Source: Novosphingobium sp. Chol11
GTDB lineage: Bacteria; Pseudomonadota; Alphaproteobacteria; Sphingomonadales; Sphingomonadaceae
Direction of reading: 5' to 3'
Assembly: GCF_900218065.1 (NCBI RefSeq)
Contig: NZ_OBMU01000001.1
Coordinates: forward strand, 605,674 to 669,673
DNA length: 64,000 nucleotides
Below, piece after piece: positions 8,106-17,430 of this stretch. The notes under the pieces were generated by a model. The model was not told where the DNA came from and did no database searches. It saw nothing but the letters and a program-made list of their open reading frames with translations. Numbering within the stretch: position 1 is the stretch's first letter; each line of letters begins with the position of its first letter. The position numbers were made by a program, and so were the translations under genes.

Positions 8106-9095
8106 TCAGAAGGCCGAGCTGATCGAGCAGGCCGCTGGCCCAAGGATCACGACAAACAGCGTCGGCAGAATGAAGAGGATGAGCGGAACCGTCATGATGG
8201 CGGGCAGGCGCGCGGCCTTTTCTTCCGCGCGCATCATGCGTTCATGGCGAAATTCAGCGGATAGCACGCGCAAGGCGGATGCCAGCGGCGTGCCGTATTT
8301 TTCCGTCTGGATCATGGTCGTCACCACGCCCTTCACCGCATCAAGCTTCACCCGGTTGGCAAGATTTTCGAACGCCATGCGCCGTTCGGTAAGGAAGCTG
8401 AGTTCGATCGCGGTCAGCTGGAACTCGTCGCCCAGCTCCGGATAGGCCTTGCCCAGTTCCTTGGCGACGCGGGCGAAGGCGGCGTCCACCGTCAAGCCAG
8501 CCTCGGCGCAGATGACGAGCAGGTCGAGCGCGTCGGGCAGGCCCTTGCGAATGGCGGCGGAACGCTTCTGAATCTTGTTGTCGATGAAGATGTCCGGCGC
8601 CTTGTAGGACAGCAGCAGCGCCACGGCGAACGCCATGAAGCGCTTTGCACCGCCCCAGTCGGGATAGATGCCTACGCCATAGAGCAGCAGCGCAGCCAGG
8701 CCGCCGATGACGATCGGCAGCACCATGCGGCCGAAGATGACGGCGACCGCCAGATCCTTCGACCGGATACCGGCCTGCGCCAGCTTGGTTTGCGAATCCT
8801 TGAGCTGATCGTCCTGCAGCACCTTCAGGCTGGACAGGAAGGCCCGCATCTGATCGGTCGTCTGGTTCTTCTTGACCAGCTTGGCGCGGCGGCGCGCGGT
8901 GGAGGCGGTGATCCCGGCCTTCAGCTGCTCACGCCGTTCGTTGAGCGCCTTGACGCGCTTGGCCATCGGGTCGCGCACGGTCATCACCGTGTAGAGCACA
9001 AACAGCATGGCGAGCGTCGCCATCGCGGCGAGCAAGGTGCCAAAGTCCGTGGCGGACATGCCGAAGAGAGTGCCTGCGGGGGAAGCGGTTTCCAT
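8106..9095 (-). CDS. tadC: Tad pilus inner-membrane platform protein TadC
   Basis: 329 residues. One N-terminal helix (about 14-34), a basic cytoplasmic region, two central helices, the T2SSF (GspF-like) domain at about 180-300 and a C-terminal hydrophobic helix ending in a short tail match TadC/CpaH. TadB and TadC form the inner-membrane platform of the Flp/Tad pilus machine. The gene starts 15 bases after tadB and is the last of the operon, ending at the terminator at 8059-8085. The T2SSF domain could suggest type II secretion, but the neighbours settle it as Tad. Confidence 0.9.
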   Translation of the reverse strand: METASPAGTLFGMSATDFGTLLAAMATLAMLFVLYTVMTVRDPMAKRVKALNERREQLKAGITASTARRRAKLVKKNQTTDQMRAFLSSLKVLQDDQLKDSQTKLAQAGIRSKDLAVAVIFGRMVLPIVIGGLAALLLYGVGIYPDWGGAKRFMAFAVALLLSYKAPDIFIDNKIQKRSAAIRKGLPDALDLLVICAEAGLTVDAAFARVAKELGKAYPELGDEFQLTAIELSFLTERRMAFENLANRVKLDAVKGVVTTMIQTEKYGTPLASALRVLSAEFRHERMMRAEEKAARLPAIMTVPLILFILPTLFVVILGPAACSISSAF

Positions 9096-9110
9096 GTCTC
9101 TTATCCCCCG

Positions 9111-10106
9111 TCAGATTTCGAAGTTGATCATCTGCGACATGATGAAGACGCCAATGCCCATCCAGCACATGCCGCCGAGGCCAATGACCTGCATCAGCGA
9201 CATGCCGAAAAGGCCCGCGGGATCAGGCGTGAAGAATGGCGACATATATCCGTAGTTGATGTAGCAGATCATGCCGAAGACCAGGAACGGCAGGGCGCCG
9301 ATGATATAGGCCGACGCCTTGGATTCCGAAGACATGGCGCGGATCTTCAGCTTCATCTGTGCGCGCTGACGCAGCACGGTGGCGAGGTTCGACAAGGTTT
9401 CGGCAAGGTTGCCGCCCGTCTCGCGCTGAATCGCCAGGCTGATGACGAAGAATTGGAATTCCGGCGTGCCGAGGCGATCGGCCGTTTCCTGCAGGGCCTG
9501 GTCCATCGTCTTGCCGATCTTGATGCGTTCGGTGATCAGCTTGAATTCCTCACCCACGGGGCCCGGCACTTCGCCCGCGACGACGCCCAGCGTCTCGGTG
9601 ATCGGCAGGCCCGAGCGCAGACCGCGGGTCAGCAGTTCGAGCGCGTCGGGGAATTTCATGGTGAACTGCATCACCCGCTTCTTGATCAGGCGGCTGACCC
9701 ACATGTGCGGCAGGGCAAGGCCGCTCGCGAGGCCCATCATGATGGCGAGCAGCGGCGCAAAGCCGCGCAGCATCAGAAAGGCGGCCATGCCAAGCGCTGT
9801 GAAGGCGCAGCTGGTCATATATTGGCTGACCGTCCATTTCTTGCCGGTCATGCGGAGGCGCTTGGCCAGATTTTCCGGGTTGGGCACCAGCGACACGAGC
9901 ATCTTCATGTCGTTGCCGGGCTGCCGGTTGGAGATGGCCTTGCGCATGCGCGCTTCCATCATCGCATCCGCCGATCCGCTGTGACGTTCGCGGATCAGGG
10001 CGACACGGCGCTTGCTGGCCTTTTCAGCCGACGGCCCGGCAAAGGCCACGACAGCCAGACCAGCCAAGGTCATCAGCAGCATGATCAGCAATATCGAATT
10101 GCTCAT
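9111..10106 (-). CDS. tadB: Tad pilus inner-membrane platform protein TadB
   Basis: 331 residues with an N-terminal helix, paired helices near 105-145, the T2SSF domain at about 160-285 (including FAAL-like LEFQFFVISL and QRETGGNLAETL, the most conserved Tad/GspF segment) and two C-terminal helices. It works with TadC as the pilus platform on which the motor ATPase acts. In most Tad loci the motor gene cpaF/tadA immediately precedes tadB. Here the preceding gene is cpaE, only 58 bases away, so the motor must be encoded elsewhere. Confidence 0.9.
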   Translation of the reverse strand: MSNSILLIMLLMTLAGLAVVAFAGPSAEKASKRRVALIRERHSGSADAMMEARMRKAISNRQPGNDMKMLVSLVPNPENLAKRLRMTGKKWTVSQYMTSCAFTALGMAAFLMLRGFAPLLAIMMGLASGLALPHMWVSRLIKKRVMQFTMKFPDALELLTRGLRSGLPITETLGVVAGEVPGPVGEEFKLITERIKIGKTMDQALQETADRLGTPEFQFFVISLAIQRETGGNLAETLSNLATVLRQRAQMKLKIRAMSSESKASAYIIGALPFLVFGMICYINYGYMSPFFTPDPAGLFGMSLMQVIGLGGMCWMGIGVFIMSQMINFEI

Positions 10107-10164
10107 GGTATCGCCCGTTTCCTATAGGTGCACCCCGCCCGATGGCGGCATGCCCGCCGTATTC

Positions 10165-11448
10165 TCACGCCTTGACCTTGTCCTTGCGTGCCGGGATCAG
10201 CCCCTTGAGGTCACCGATCTTGCCAAGCAGGGAGTCGCCTTTCTTCTTCTTTGCGGGCTTGCCATCGGCGGCATCGCCATCCTCGGCGGCCCCGATGACC
10301 GCGTCGAGCAGCGAGACGCAAGCCGCGCCGACCTTGTTGCCCTTTGCGGTTTCGGCCAATGTCTTGCCGAGCTTTGCGGACTGCGCCGCGGTCCGCAGGT
10401 CGAAGGGGACGATGACGTCCACCTTCCGCTCGATCGACGTCTCGAAATCCTTGCGGCTGATTTCCTGCGCGCCTGCATGGACGCGGTTGGCGACCACGAT
10501 CACGCGCGACTGGGGCGCGTTGCTTTTCAGCCAGGACAGGATGCGGATCGAATCGCGCGCCGCCGCCAGCGTCAGTTCGGTGACGACCACGGCGACATTG
10601 ACGTCGGCCATCAGGTGCGGATGCTGGATCAGCATATGGCGCGGCAGATCGACGACGCTGCATTCGAACGCGGCGCGGAATTCTTCCAGCAGCTGGTAAA
10701 AGGCGCCCCCATCGGTCAGCATCGGCTGGCTGATCGGCGCTTCGGCCGACAGGATCGCCAGCGTATCGCTTGCCCGCACCATCGCGCGTTCGATGAACAG
10801 GCCATCGATGCGGCTCGGGTTATCGATCGCGTCGGTGAGGCCACGGCCCGGTTCAAGGTCCATCGCCAGCGCGTTGGTGCCGAAATGGACGTCAAGATCG
10901 AGCAGTGCGGTCGGCCGCTTCTGCTTGTCGCTGAGCAGCCAGGCGAGCGAGGTCGCGATGCTGGACGCGCCCACGCCGCCACGGGTGCCGATGACGGCAG
11001 TGGTGAGGTGCGGCCGTTCGGGCCCCGCGTCGCGCGGGGCGAAGAACACCGCCTGCGCCTGTGCCAGCGCGTCGCGCAACTGGTCGGCGCCGAAGGGCTT
11101 CAGCAGATAATCCTGAATGCCGCTGGCGATGAGGTCGCGATAGAGGCGGACGTCATTCACCTGACCAGCGGCGATCACCACCGTGCCGGGCTCGCACACT
11201 TCGGCCAGGCTGTTGATGTCATTGAGCGGGTCGCCGCTTTCGGACATGTCGACGAACAGGATTTGGGGGCTGGCGCTGACCGACAGGCTCTGCACGGCGT
11301 TGCGCATGCCGCCCTTGTTCACCTTTTCCGGGGCCCAGCCCATTTCAGCGGCAACCATCGCCAGCAAGTCGTGGCTATGATCGTCGCAGACGAAGGCGTG
11401 GAAGGGATCGCGCTGTCCAGACATGGCGGGTTTCCAGGGTGCGTTCAT
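10165..11448 (-). CDS. cpaE: Tad pilus localisation ATPase-like protein CpaE/TadZ
   Basis: 427 residues. A receiver-like N-terminal domain (about 17-130) is followed by a ParA/MinD-type domain whose P-loop reads GTRGGVGASSIA, with Arg in place of the signature Lys and Ala in place of the P-loop Lys. This deviant loop is usual for alphaproteobacterial CpaE. The later LLDLDVHFG segment is the Walker A-prime/B region. The protein targets the pilus machine to its site on the membrane. The C-terminus is Lys-rich. It starts 2 bases after the cpaD stop. Confidence 0.9.
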   Translation of the reverse strand: MNAPWKPAMSGQRDPFHAFVCDDHSHDLLAMVAAEMGWAPEKVNKGGMRNAVQSLSVSASPQILFVDMSESGDPLNDINSLAEVCEPGTVVIAAGQVNDVRLYRDLIASGIQDYLLKPFGADQLRDALAQAQAVFFAPRDAGPERPHLTTAVIGTRGGVGASSIATSLAWLLSDKQKRPTALLDLDVHFGTNALAMDLEPGRGLTDAIDNPSRIDGLFIERAMVRASDTLAILSAEAPISQPMLTDGGAFYQLLEEFRAAFECSVVDLPRHMLIQHPHLMADVNVAVVVTELTLAAARDSIRILSWLKSNAPQSRVIVVANRVHAGAQEISRKDFETSIERKVDVIVPFDLRTAAQSAKLGKTLAETAKGNKVGAACVSLLDAVIGAAEDGDAADGKPAKKKKGDSLLGKIGDLKGLIPARKDKVKA

Positions 11449-11450
11449 GA

Positions 11451-12098
11451 TCAGCGGCCTCCCGACAGGGACTTGAGGTCACCCGAACCGGTCGGGGTCT
11501 TTTCGCGATAGGTCGAAATGGCGCGGTTGGACGTGGCGGTGCGCAGGTCGCTTGCGCTGCTCTGGCCGCGCACCAGATCCTCCGGATTGGCGACCATCGC
11601 GGCAAGGTTGCCGTTCACGCCGCAGCCGAAATTGGAGGTAGTGCCAAGCTGGGATTCGGTTTCCTGCTTGCTCGACCAGTCAGGGCAGCCGGGCACGCGC
11701 GCGGTCGCGCGGCGCACGACCATCCGGACGCTGCCGGAAGGCGCAGCGCCTGCGGCGGCGGAGCTGTCCTCACCCACCAGCATGCCGTGGCGGGCGACGA
11801 CATCGGCGATGCCTTCGCGCAGTTCAGGGCTGTAATAGGCATCGGTCACGATCGCGACCTGATCGCCATAGCCAAGGCCGATGGAGGCGAACCAGTCTTC
11901 CAGGCGGCGGGCTTCCGAAGCGCTGAGGCCGCCGTCCGGGCCAGCCTGCACATCATAGGTGTAGGTGTCGTGGCCGACGACTGGTTGATGCACCGATTCG
12001 ACCCCGCGATTGACGGCGGGATTGCAGGCGGCGAGCGGCAGCGCCATCAGGGCGAGCGCGCCAAAGCGGACGATGGTGTTGGCGGAGAGGGAAGTCAT
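11451..12098 (-). CDS. cpaD: Pilus assembly lipoprotein CpaD
   Basis: 215 residues with a lipoprotein signal ending in LPLAAC (Cys about residue 25), then a CpaD-type domain with a DWFASIGLGYGDQVAI segment resembling the OmpA-like half of the family, and a late conserved FGCGVNGNLAAMVANPEDL block. It is an outer-membrane lipoprotein that probably helps place or stabilise the CpaC secretin. It lies between cpaC (17-base gap) and cpaE (2-base gap) in the operon. Confidence 0.9.
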   Translation of the reverse strand: MTSLSANTIVRFGALALMALPLAACNPAVNRGVESVHQPVVGHDTYTYDVQAGPDGGLSASEARRLEDWFASIGLGYGDQVAIVTDAYYSPELREGIADVVARHGMLVGEDSSAAAGAAPSGSVRMVVRRATARVPGCPDWSSKQETESQLGTTSNFGCGVNGNLAAMVANPEDLVRGQSSASDLRTATSNRAISTYREKTPTGSGDLKSLSGGR

Positions 12099-12115
12099 GA
12101 CTGTCGTCCTTCCGA

Positions 12116-13621
12116 TCAGAAGCTGAAGCCGGGCGCGGCGGCGGTCTTCGCCGAACGCTTGCCCGTGTCGCGGGGAGCAGCCGCCTGCGGGCCAGGCGCG
12201 GGAGCCGGGCTGCCGGGATCGCGGCGCGGCATCGGCGCACGGGCACCGCTTATGCCGTCGCTGCCCTGCTGGAGCAGAAGGCCCTGTGCGACATTGGCAT
12301 TGCGGAAACCGTCGGTGGGCAGGCGCACGTCCGACGCATTCATCGGCTTCACCAGATAGGGGGTGACGACGATGACCAGTTCGGTTTCGTGACGCTGGAA
12401 CCGGCGCGACTTGAAGAGGCTGCCAAGGATCGGGATCTCACCGAAGCCCGGCGTCTTGCTGATCGAGTTGGCGGTGTCGTTGTTGAGCAGGCCCGCGATC
12501 ATGAAGGCCTGGCCCGAACCCAGTTCGACGGTGGTTTCCGCCGTGCGGCTCTTGAGGGCCGGGACGGTCGTGTTCACCGAGAAGTCGAGGCTCGACACGG
12601 TCGGGCGCACGCGCAGCGAAATGCGTCCGTCCGCCAGCACCGTCGGCGTGAAGGCGAGCTGCACGCCATATTGTTTGAATTCGATGCTGTTGCCCTGCGT
12701 GCCGTTGCTGACGGTATAGGGATATTCGCCGCCTGCCAGGAAGCTGGCGGTTTCACCTGACAATGCGGTCAAATTGGGCTGGGCCAAAGCGGTAGCAAGG
12801 CCGCTCGATTCGGCAAGGTCCAGCGCGCCTGCCACGTCCATGCCGAGCAGGTTGGCGACGAAGCCGAGCGAGGTCGTGCCGCCCGTCGGGTTGTTGAAGG
12901 TGTACGTCGTGCCGCCCGTAGAATTGGTGCCGCGTGTCACGAAGTTGCGGTCGGCCCGGCCGATGCTGTCGATGATCCGGCCATTGCCATTCGCCAATGC
13001 CGAGATGTTCACGCCGATCTGGTGCCCAAGGTCGCGGCTGACTTCGGCGATCTTGACCTGCAGGTTGACCTGAAGCGGGGTCGCGGTGCGCAGGCGGCTG
13101 ACGACGGTGACGTCCTTGCCCACGAAGGCCTGCGTCAGCCGCTCGGCTTCGGCGGCGTCCTCGGGAGCAGCGACGGTGCCGGTCAAGAGAACCATGCCGT
13201 TCATCTTGTTGACCGCGATCTGCGCGTTCGGCATCGCCAGCCGCAGCATGTCGTCGATGTTCGACAGATTGTTGCCGACGCGGACGGTGCCGGAAAACAG
13301 CACCTTGCCATTGGTGGCGGTGGCGAACACGGTGGTTTCGCCCGCTGCCTTCGCGATCAGGTAAAGCTGGTTCTGCGCACGAACATGGACGTCGACGACC
13401 TCGGGGTTGCCGATTACCACGTCCGACATCTTGGCGCCCAGGTTGATGACCTTGCTGCCGCCCACCGACATCAGGATCGCATTGTCCTGCATCGAGGAAG
13501 GGGCTGCATTGAGCGCGGTGGTCGGCGTGGCGGCCATGGCGGCGGCGAGGCCAAGAGCGATGGCGGGGCCGATGAGCGGTTTGACCGCCTTCTTGCCCGC
13601 CTGAAGGTTGATAGACTTCAT
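12116..13621 (-). CDS. cpaC: Tad pilus outer-membrane secretin CpaC/RcpA
   Basis: 501 residues. A signal peptide (about 1-40) leads into the pilus/BON N-domain (about 45-190) and the secretin domain (about 255-425) with the expected NLTALSGETASFLAGGEYP and late VVTPYLV blocks. The C-terminus (about 435-501) is Pro/Ala-rich and low in complexity. CpaC multimers form the outer-membrane pore for the Flp pilus. It begins 2 bases downstream of cpaB, consistent with one transcript. Confidence 0.92.
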   Translation of the reverse strand: MKSINLQAGKKAVKPLIGPAIALGLAAAMAATPTTALNAAPSSMQDNAILMSVGGSKVINLGAKMSDVVIGNPEVVDVHVRAQNQLYLIAKAAGETTVFATATNGKVLFSGTVRVGNNLSNIDDMLRLAMPNAQIAVNKMNGMVLLTGTVAAPEDAAEAERLTQAFVGKDVTVVSRLRTATPLQVNLQVKIAEVSRDLGHQIGVNISALANGNGRIIDSIGRADRNFVTRGTNSTGGTTYTFNNPTGGTTSLGFVANLLGMDVAGALDLAESSGLATALAQPNLTALSGETASFLAGGEYPYTVSNGTQGNSIEFKQYGVQLAFTPTVLADGRISLRVRPTVSSLDFSVNTTVPALKSRTAETTVELGSGQAFMIAGLLNNDTANSISKTPGFGEIPILGSLFKSRRFQRHETELVIVVTPYLVKPMNASDVRLPTDGFRNANVAQGLLLQQGSDGISGARAPMPRRDPGSPAPAPGPQAAAPRDTGKRSAKTAAAPGFSF

Positions 13622-13622
13622 C

Positions 13623-14639
13623 TTACTTCCCCCCGACCGGAACGACGGTCACATTGGTGCCGCGCGCGATGCGGATCACAGGTCCGCTGACGCCGCCCGG
13701 CGCTGCCTGAGCGCCGCCCCCTGCGGGCACTTCGACGCCGGCGGTCTGCAACGGCTTGGCGGGGACGGAGCTGCGCTGGTAGCGAGACACGTCTGCGCCG
13801 GTTGAAAAGGTGCTGCCCTTGTCGACCGGGCGAGCGGCGAGCTTTGCGATGATCTTCTTTTCCGCGTTCGGGCTGGCGCCATCGGGCAGGTCGACGTCGG
13901 AGCCGGCGATGGCGGCGTCGAGGTCCGACGCATTGTCCGCGATCGATCGCAGCGTCAGCGAAAGCGATCCGATGGTCTGCGCCACCGCGATCTTCTCCGC
14001 GATCTTGGGCGTCACTTCGATGGTGACGTTGGAATAGGTCTGGACGACCGGCTTGCCGTCATCGCCCATGGCGTCCATGCGCTGGTCGGTGGCGAGTACG
14101 CGCAGGTTGCGCAGGATGGTTTCGGAGACCTTCAACGGCTCCCCGTCCCCGCCGCCAGACACGCTCTGCGTCAGCATCAGGTCGACGCGGTCGCCCGGGA
14201 AGACGAAGCCCGCGACCGAGTTCTGCGCCGACACCGGCACGGTGACAGCGCGCATGCCCGGCCCGAGCGCCGCGGCGAGGAAACCGCGCTCGCCCGGCTT
14301 GATCACCGAACCCACGGTCATCGGCTGACCAGCCGAGATGGCGGTGCGCACGACGCTGCCCACCAGCTTCGCCGGATCGGCCTGGCCCTGGATATAATAG
14401 GCCTGCTCGACCAGATCCTTGGGCCATGGCTGAAAGCGGAAGCTTTCCGCGTCGAGGATGGTGCCGACCGGCAATGCCTTGGTTGCGACCAGCACATGGG
14501 GCTGGTCGGCCGCTACCGGCATGGAAGAGGCACTGGCCTGGGGCGCGCTAGACGAACTCAGCATGTTGCGCGCGAGAAGAGCTGTTGTGACCGCTATGAC
14601 AAGCGCTCCCACCAGCAGCACGATTTTCTTGCCGTCCAT
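13623..14639 (-). CDS. cpaB: Tad pilus assembly protein CpaB/RcpC
   Basis: 338 residues from ATG 14639. An N-terminal membrane helix (about 4-22) is followed by the SAF domain (about 45-110, with AGQPMTVGSVIK) and the RcpC-like region carrying GDRVDLML. CpaB is a periplasmic partner of the CpaC secretin. A TTG seven codons upstream is in frame, but GGGAG lies 11 bases before the ATG, and the ATG places the helix at the very start. The gap to cpaA is 50 bases, and the two are probably co-transcribed. Confidence 0.9.
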   Translation of the reverse strand: MDGKKIVLLVGALVIAVTTALLARNMLSSSSAPQASASSMPVAADQPHVLVATKALPVGTILDAESFRFQPWPKDLVEQAYYIQGQADPAKLVGSVVRTAISAGQPMTVGSVIKPGERGFLAAALGPGMRAVTVPVSAQNSVAGFVFPGDRVDLMLTQSVSGGGDGEPLKVSETILRNLRVLATDQRMDAMGDDGKPVVQTYSNVTIEVTPKIAEKIAVAQTIGSLSLTLRSIADNASDLDAAIAGSDVDLPDGASPNAEKKIIAKLAARPVDKGSTFSTGADVSRYQRSSVPAKPLQTAGVEVPAGGGAQAAPGGVSGPVIRIARGTNVTVVPVGGK

Positions 14640-14689
14640 GATGAAATTCGTCTCCCTCAATCAGGCGAGTTGCGCCCGAGCCCCGAATT

Positions 14690-15142
14690 TTACGCAAAAT
14701 GGTTAAGATATCGTTCGCCAATCAGCCAAAGGGCGGCGAAGGATATTGCGATACCGTAAGGAATCTGGGGTTGTCCGAGCCGTCGGGTCATCCGGTGATG
14801 GACCACGGTGACGATCGTCACCACGCCCCCGGCCATGGCCATCATCATCAGCATCGCCAGGACGGCTTCCCATGGAAACCACAGCGCCAGCGCCCCCAGC
14901 AGCTTGACGTCGCCCCCGCCCATGCACCCCATCGCAAAGAGCGCGGCGAACAGCGCGAACACGGCTAGGCCAAGCGCCACCTGCAACAACATGCCCGGCC
15001 AAACCGGCAAGCCGTTGGCGACCCACCACAGCGGCGCCAGCGCCGCGATGGCTAGGTTCAACCGGTTCGAGATGATCCGCGACCGCCAATCGGTCACGCA
15101 CGCGATGACCAGCAGCACGCCAAGGGCGCATAGCAGCGCCAT
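14690..15142 (-). CDS. cpaA: Prepilin peptidase CpaA/TadV
   Basis: About 150 residues from ATG 15142, or seven more from ATG 15163; a GGGGGA site about 10 bases before 15142 favours the shorter form. It is a polytopic membrane protein with the two aspartate motifs of A24 aspartic prepilin peptidases: TDWRSRIISN near the start and MGGGDVKLLG in the middle. It should cleave Flp prepilin and the TadE/F pseudopilins. No Flp pilin gene lies beside it, so the pilin is encoded elsewhere. It is first in the minus-strand operon, divergent from the hydrolase at 15214. Confidence 0.88.
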   Translation of the reverse strand: MALLCALGVLLVIACVTDWRSRIISNRLNLAIAALAPLWWVANGLPVWPGMLLQVALGLAVFALFAALFAMGCMGGGDVKLLGALALWFPWEAVLAMLMMMAMAGGVVTIVTVVHHRMTRRLGQPQIPYGIAISFAALWLIGERYLNHFA

Positions 15143-15213
15143 TTTGAAATATTCCCCCGTCATGAATCTAAACCCTAGACCGCATGGCTTACTAAACCGT
15201 AACCATCCGCCCC

Positions 15214-16170
15214 ATGGATTCGCCCCTGTCTGTTCCCCCGGCCTTTGACCGTCGTGCATGGCCGATGGATGGGCGGCTCGATTTCTGGACAGCGCCCGAT
15301 GGCTGGCCGCTGCGCCGTTATCGATTGGGCCAAGGGCAGCGCGGGCAATTGCTGATGCTCGGCGGGCGCGGCGACATGATCGAGAAATATCTGGAAGTCA
15401 TCGCCCATTGGGCAAGCCAGGGCTGGGCGGTCACCGCCTTCGACTGGCGCGGGCAAGGCGGATCGGGCCGCGTCGGGGCCGATCCGCTCTGCGGACATAT
15501 CGATGATTTCGCGCAGTGGGTTTCAGACCTCGAAGCGTTCGTTGCCGACTGGCGGGCGCAATCGACAGGGCCGTGCGCGATTATCGCCCACAGCATGGGC
15601 GGGCACCTGCTGCTGCGCGCCTTGGCCGAGGGGATGCCGCCGCCCGATGCAGCGGTCGCCGTCGCGCCGATGATGGGTGTCCATACCGCCCCTTTGCCTC
15701 GCTGGCTGGCGGTGCTGATCGCCCGTACCATGTGCGCACTTGGTTTTTCCGAGCGGCAGGCCTGGACGCAGAAGGAGAATTCCGATCGGCAGCGCGCTAT
15801 GCGGCAGAAGCGGCTGACGCATGATCCGGAACGCTATGCCGATGAGCTGTGGTGGCGCGACCACAGCCGGGACGTGGCGCTGGGCGCGCCAAGCTGGCGC
15901 TGGGTGGTGGAGGCACTGCGATCGACCTTCATGCTGGAGCGGAGCGGGAAGCTGGAACGCATAGCGGTGCCGCTGCTCATCCTCGCCACCAAGGCCGACC
16001 GGCTGGTGTCCACGCCCGCGATCCGTCGCATCGCCGCGCATATTCCGGGCGCGCGCCTGCACGTCTATGGGCCGGAAGCGGCGCATGAAATATTGCGGGA
16101 GATCGACCCCGTTCGCCTCGATGCGCTGCGGCGGATCGACGCTTTCCTGGATGAGGCCGCCGCGCCATGA
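15214..16170 (+). CDS. Alpha/beta hydrolase, lysophospholipase-like
   Basis: 318 residues with the serine aminopeptidase S33/PldB-type hydrolase fold. It has the oxyanion region LGGRGDMIEKY (49-59), the DWRGQGGSGR motif (77-86), nucleophile Ser127 in AHSMGG, an acid in ATKADRLVS and a late His in the AAHEI segment. The enzyme probably hydrolyses monoacylglycerol or lysophospholipid esters, but the substrate is inference. Its stop overlaps the start of the FAD oxidoreductase gene by 4 bases. It shares a short divergent promoter region with cpaA. Confidence 0.85.
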   Translation: MDSPLSVPPAFDRRAWPMDGRLDFWTAPDGWPLRRYRLGQGQRGQLLMLGGRGDMIEKYLEVIAHWASQGWAVTAFDWRGQGGSGRVGADPLCGHIDDFAQWVSDLEAFVADWRAQSTGPCAIIAHSMGGHLLLRALAEGMPPPDAAVAVAPMMGVHTAPLPRWLAVLIARTMCALGFSERQAWTQKENSDRQRAMRQKRLTHDPERYADELWWRDHSRDVALGAPSWRWVVEALRSTFMLERSGKLERIAVPLLILATKADRLVSTPAIRRIAAHIPGARLHVYGPEAAHEILREIDPVRLDALRRIDAFLDEAAAP

Positions 16171-17270
16171 TCCGTTTCGACATGGTGATCGTCGGTGGCG
16201 GCATAGCGGGCGCCAGCCTGGGAGCGCAGCTTGGCGGCGAGGCATCGGTCCTGATCCTGGAACAGGAGGAGAGCGCCGGCTATCACGCCACCGGCCGATC
16301 CGTCGCCTTCTGGGAGGAGACCTATGGCGGCCCACAGGTGCAGCCGCTCACCACCGCGTCCGGGCCGTTGCTGCATGCTCCTGATCCAGCCTTTGACGAC
16401 CGATCCTTTCTCACGCCCCGGCAGACGCTGTTCGTCGGGCGGGACGCGGATCGTGCGGAGCGGGATCGGCTGGTGCGGGACTTTTCCGGCCGGGTCGATC
16501 TGCGCCCGGTCGACCCTCATGCACTCATACCGGGACTGCGCCCGCAATGGACGGTCGGCCTATTGGAGCCAGGCGTGTGCGACATCGACGTCGCGGCGCT
16601 GCATCACGCCTATCTGCGGCGCTTCCACGCGCAGGGTGGCCAATTGCAGCTGGGAACGGCGCTCCACAAGGCTGCCCAGGAGCCGGGTGGCTGGCGTATC
16701 CAGACCAGCAACGGCGTCATCCATTGCGGCATCATCGTGAATGCCGCAGGCGCATGGGCCGACGATGTCGCGCGGCGCTGCGGCGTGGCGCCCATCGGCA
16801 TCACCCCTTTGCGGCGCACCGTCGTGCAACTGCGCGTGCCCGCGATGCCATCAGCCGACCTGCCGCTCGTCATGGACCTGTCCTCCCGCTTCTATTTCAA
16901 GCCGGAAGGGGAAGGACGTATCTGGCTGACCCCGCATGATGAGGAGCCCTCGCTCCCGTGCGACGCGGCACCCGAAGAACTGGCAGTGGCGCAGGCGATC
17001 GCCCGGTTCGAAGATGTCGTGGACTGGCCGGTCGAGGCGGTCGAACGCAAATGGGCAGGGCTGCGCAGCTTCGCGCCGGATCGCGCGCCGGTCTACGGCT
17101 TCGACGCAGTCGCGCCCGGCTTTTTCTGGTTCGCGGGGCAGGGCGGTTTCGGCATCCAGACAGCGCCCGCCGCCGCCTTGCTGGGATCGGCGCTGCTGAC
17201 GGTTGGTCCCATGGCCGAAGCGGTCAAGGACATAGATCCGGCCGCCTATTCGCCTGCACGGTTCGCATAG
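16167..17270 (+). CDS. FAD-dependent oxidoreductase, DAO family
   Basis: 367 residues. The N-terminal dinucleotide fold has VGGGIAGAS (9-17) followed by an acidic strand end (LEQEE), then the DAO substrate domain, with conserved NAAGAWAD and a C-terminal GQGGFGIQTAPA FAD loop. The layout resembles D-arginine dehydrogenase/glycine oxidase-type enzymes that oxidise amino acids or amines. The substrate cannot be fixed. It is translationally coupled to the hydrolase before it; why these two are paired is not clear. Confidence 0.85.
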   Translation: MIRFDMVIVGGGIAGASLGAQLGGEASVLILEQEESAGYHATGRSVAFWEETYGGPQVQPLTTASGPLLHAPDPAFDDRSFLTPRQTLFVGRDADRAERDRLVRDFSGRVDLRPVDPHALIPGLRPQWTVGLLEPGVCDIDVAALHHAYLRRFHAQGGQLQLGTALHKAAQEPGGWRIQTSNGVIHCGIIVNAAGAWADDVARRCGVAPIGITPLRRTVVQLRVPAMPSADLPLVMDLSSRFYFKPEGEGRIWLTPHDEEPSLPCDAAPEELAVAQAIARFEDVVDWPVEAVERKWAGLRSFAPDRAPVYGFDAVAPGFFWFAGQGGFGIQTAPAAALLGSALLTVGPMAEAVKDIDPAAYSPARFA

Positions 17271-17330
17271 GCGCAGCCGGAACGAAGCGGCGTCCGTGAC
17301 GTTCAAAAAACGTGCGAGGTATCTGGATGA

Positions 17331-17358
17331 CCGTTCGCCCTGAGCCTGTCGAAGGGCT
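17331..17358. repeat. Dispersed intergenic repeat, copy A
   Basis: A 28-base element reading CCGTTCGCCCTGAGCC then TGTCGAAGGGCT, with arms GCCCT and AGGGC able to pair. It recurs at 21025-21052 with a single mismatch. It is a short REP-like sequence I recognise as common in sphingomonad and pseudomonad intergenic DNA. The rest of the 17271-17430 gap shows nothing else clear. Confidence 0.8.
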
Positions 17359-17430
17359 CAGCTCGAACCGGGTGATCATGAAAAGATGTGGTGTTCCTGG
17401 GCACGATCCATGGAGTAGGAGGATGCCGTC

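Noticed and set aside
8106..10106. Type II secretion platform genes (gspF)
   Set aside because: The T2SSF domains fit, but size, pairing and neighbours cpaA-E identify them as tadB and tadC.
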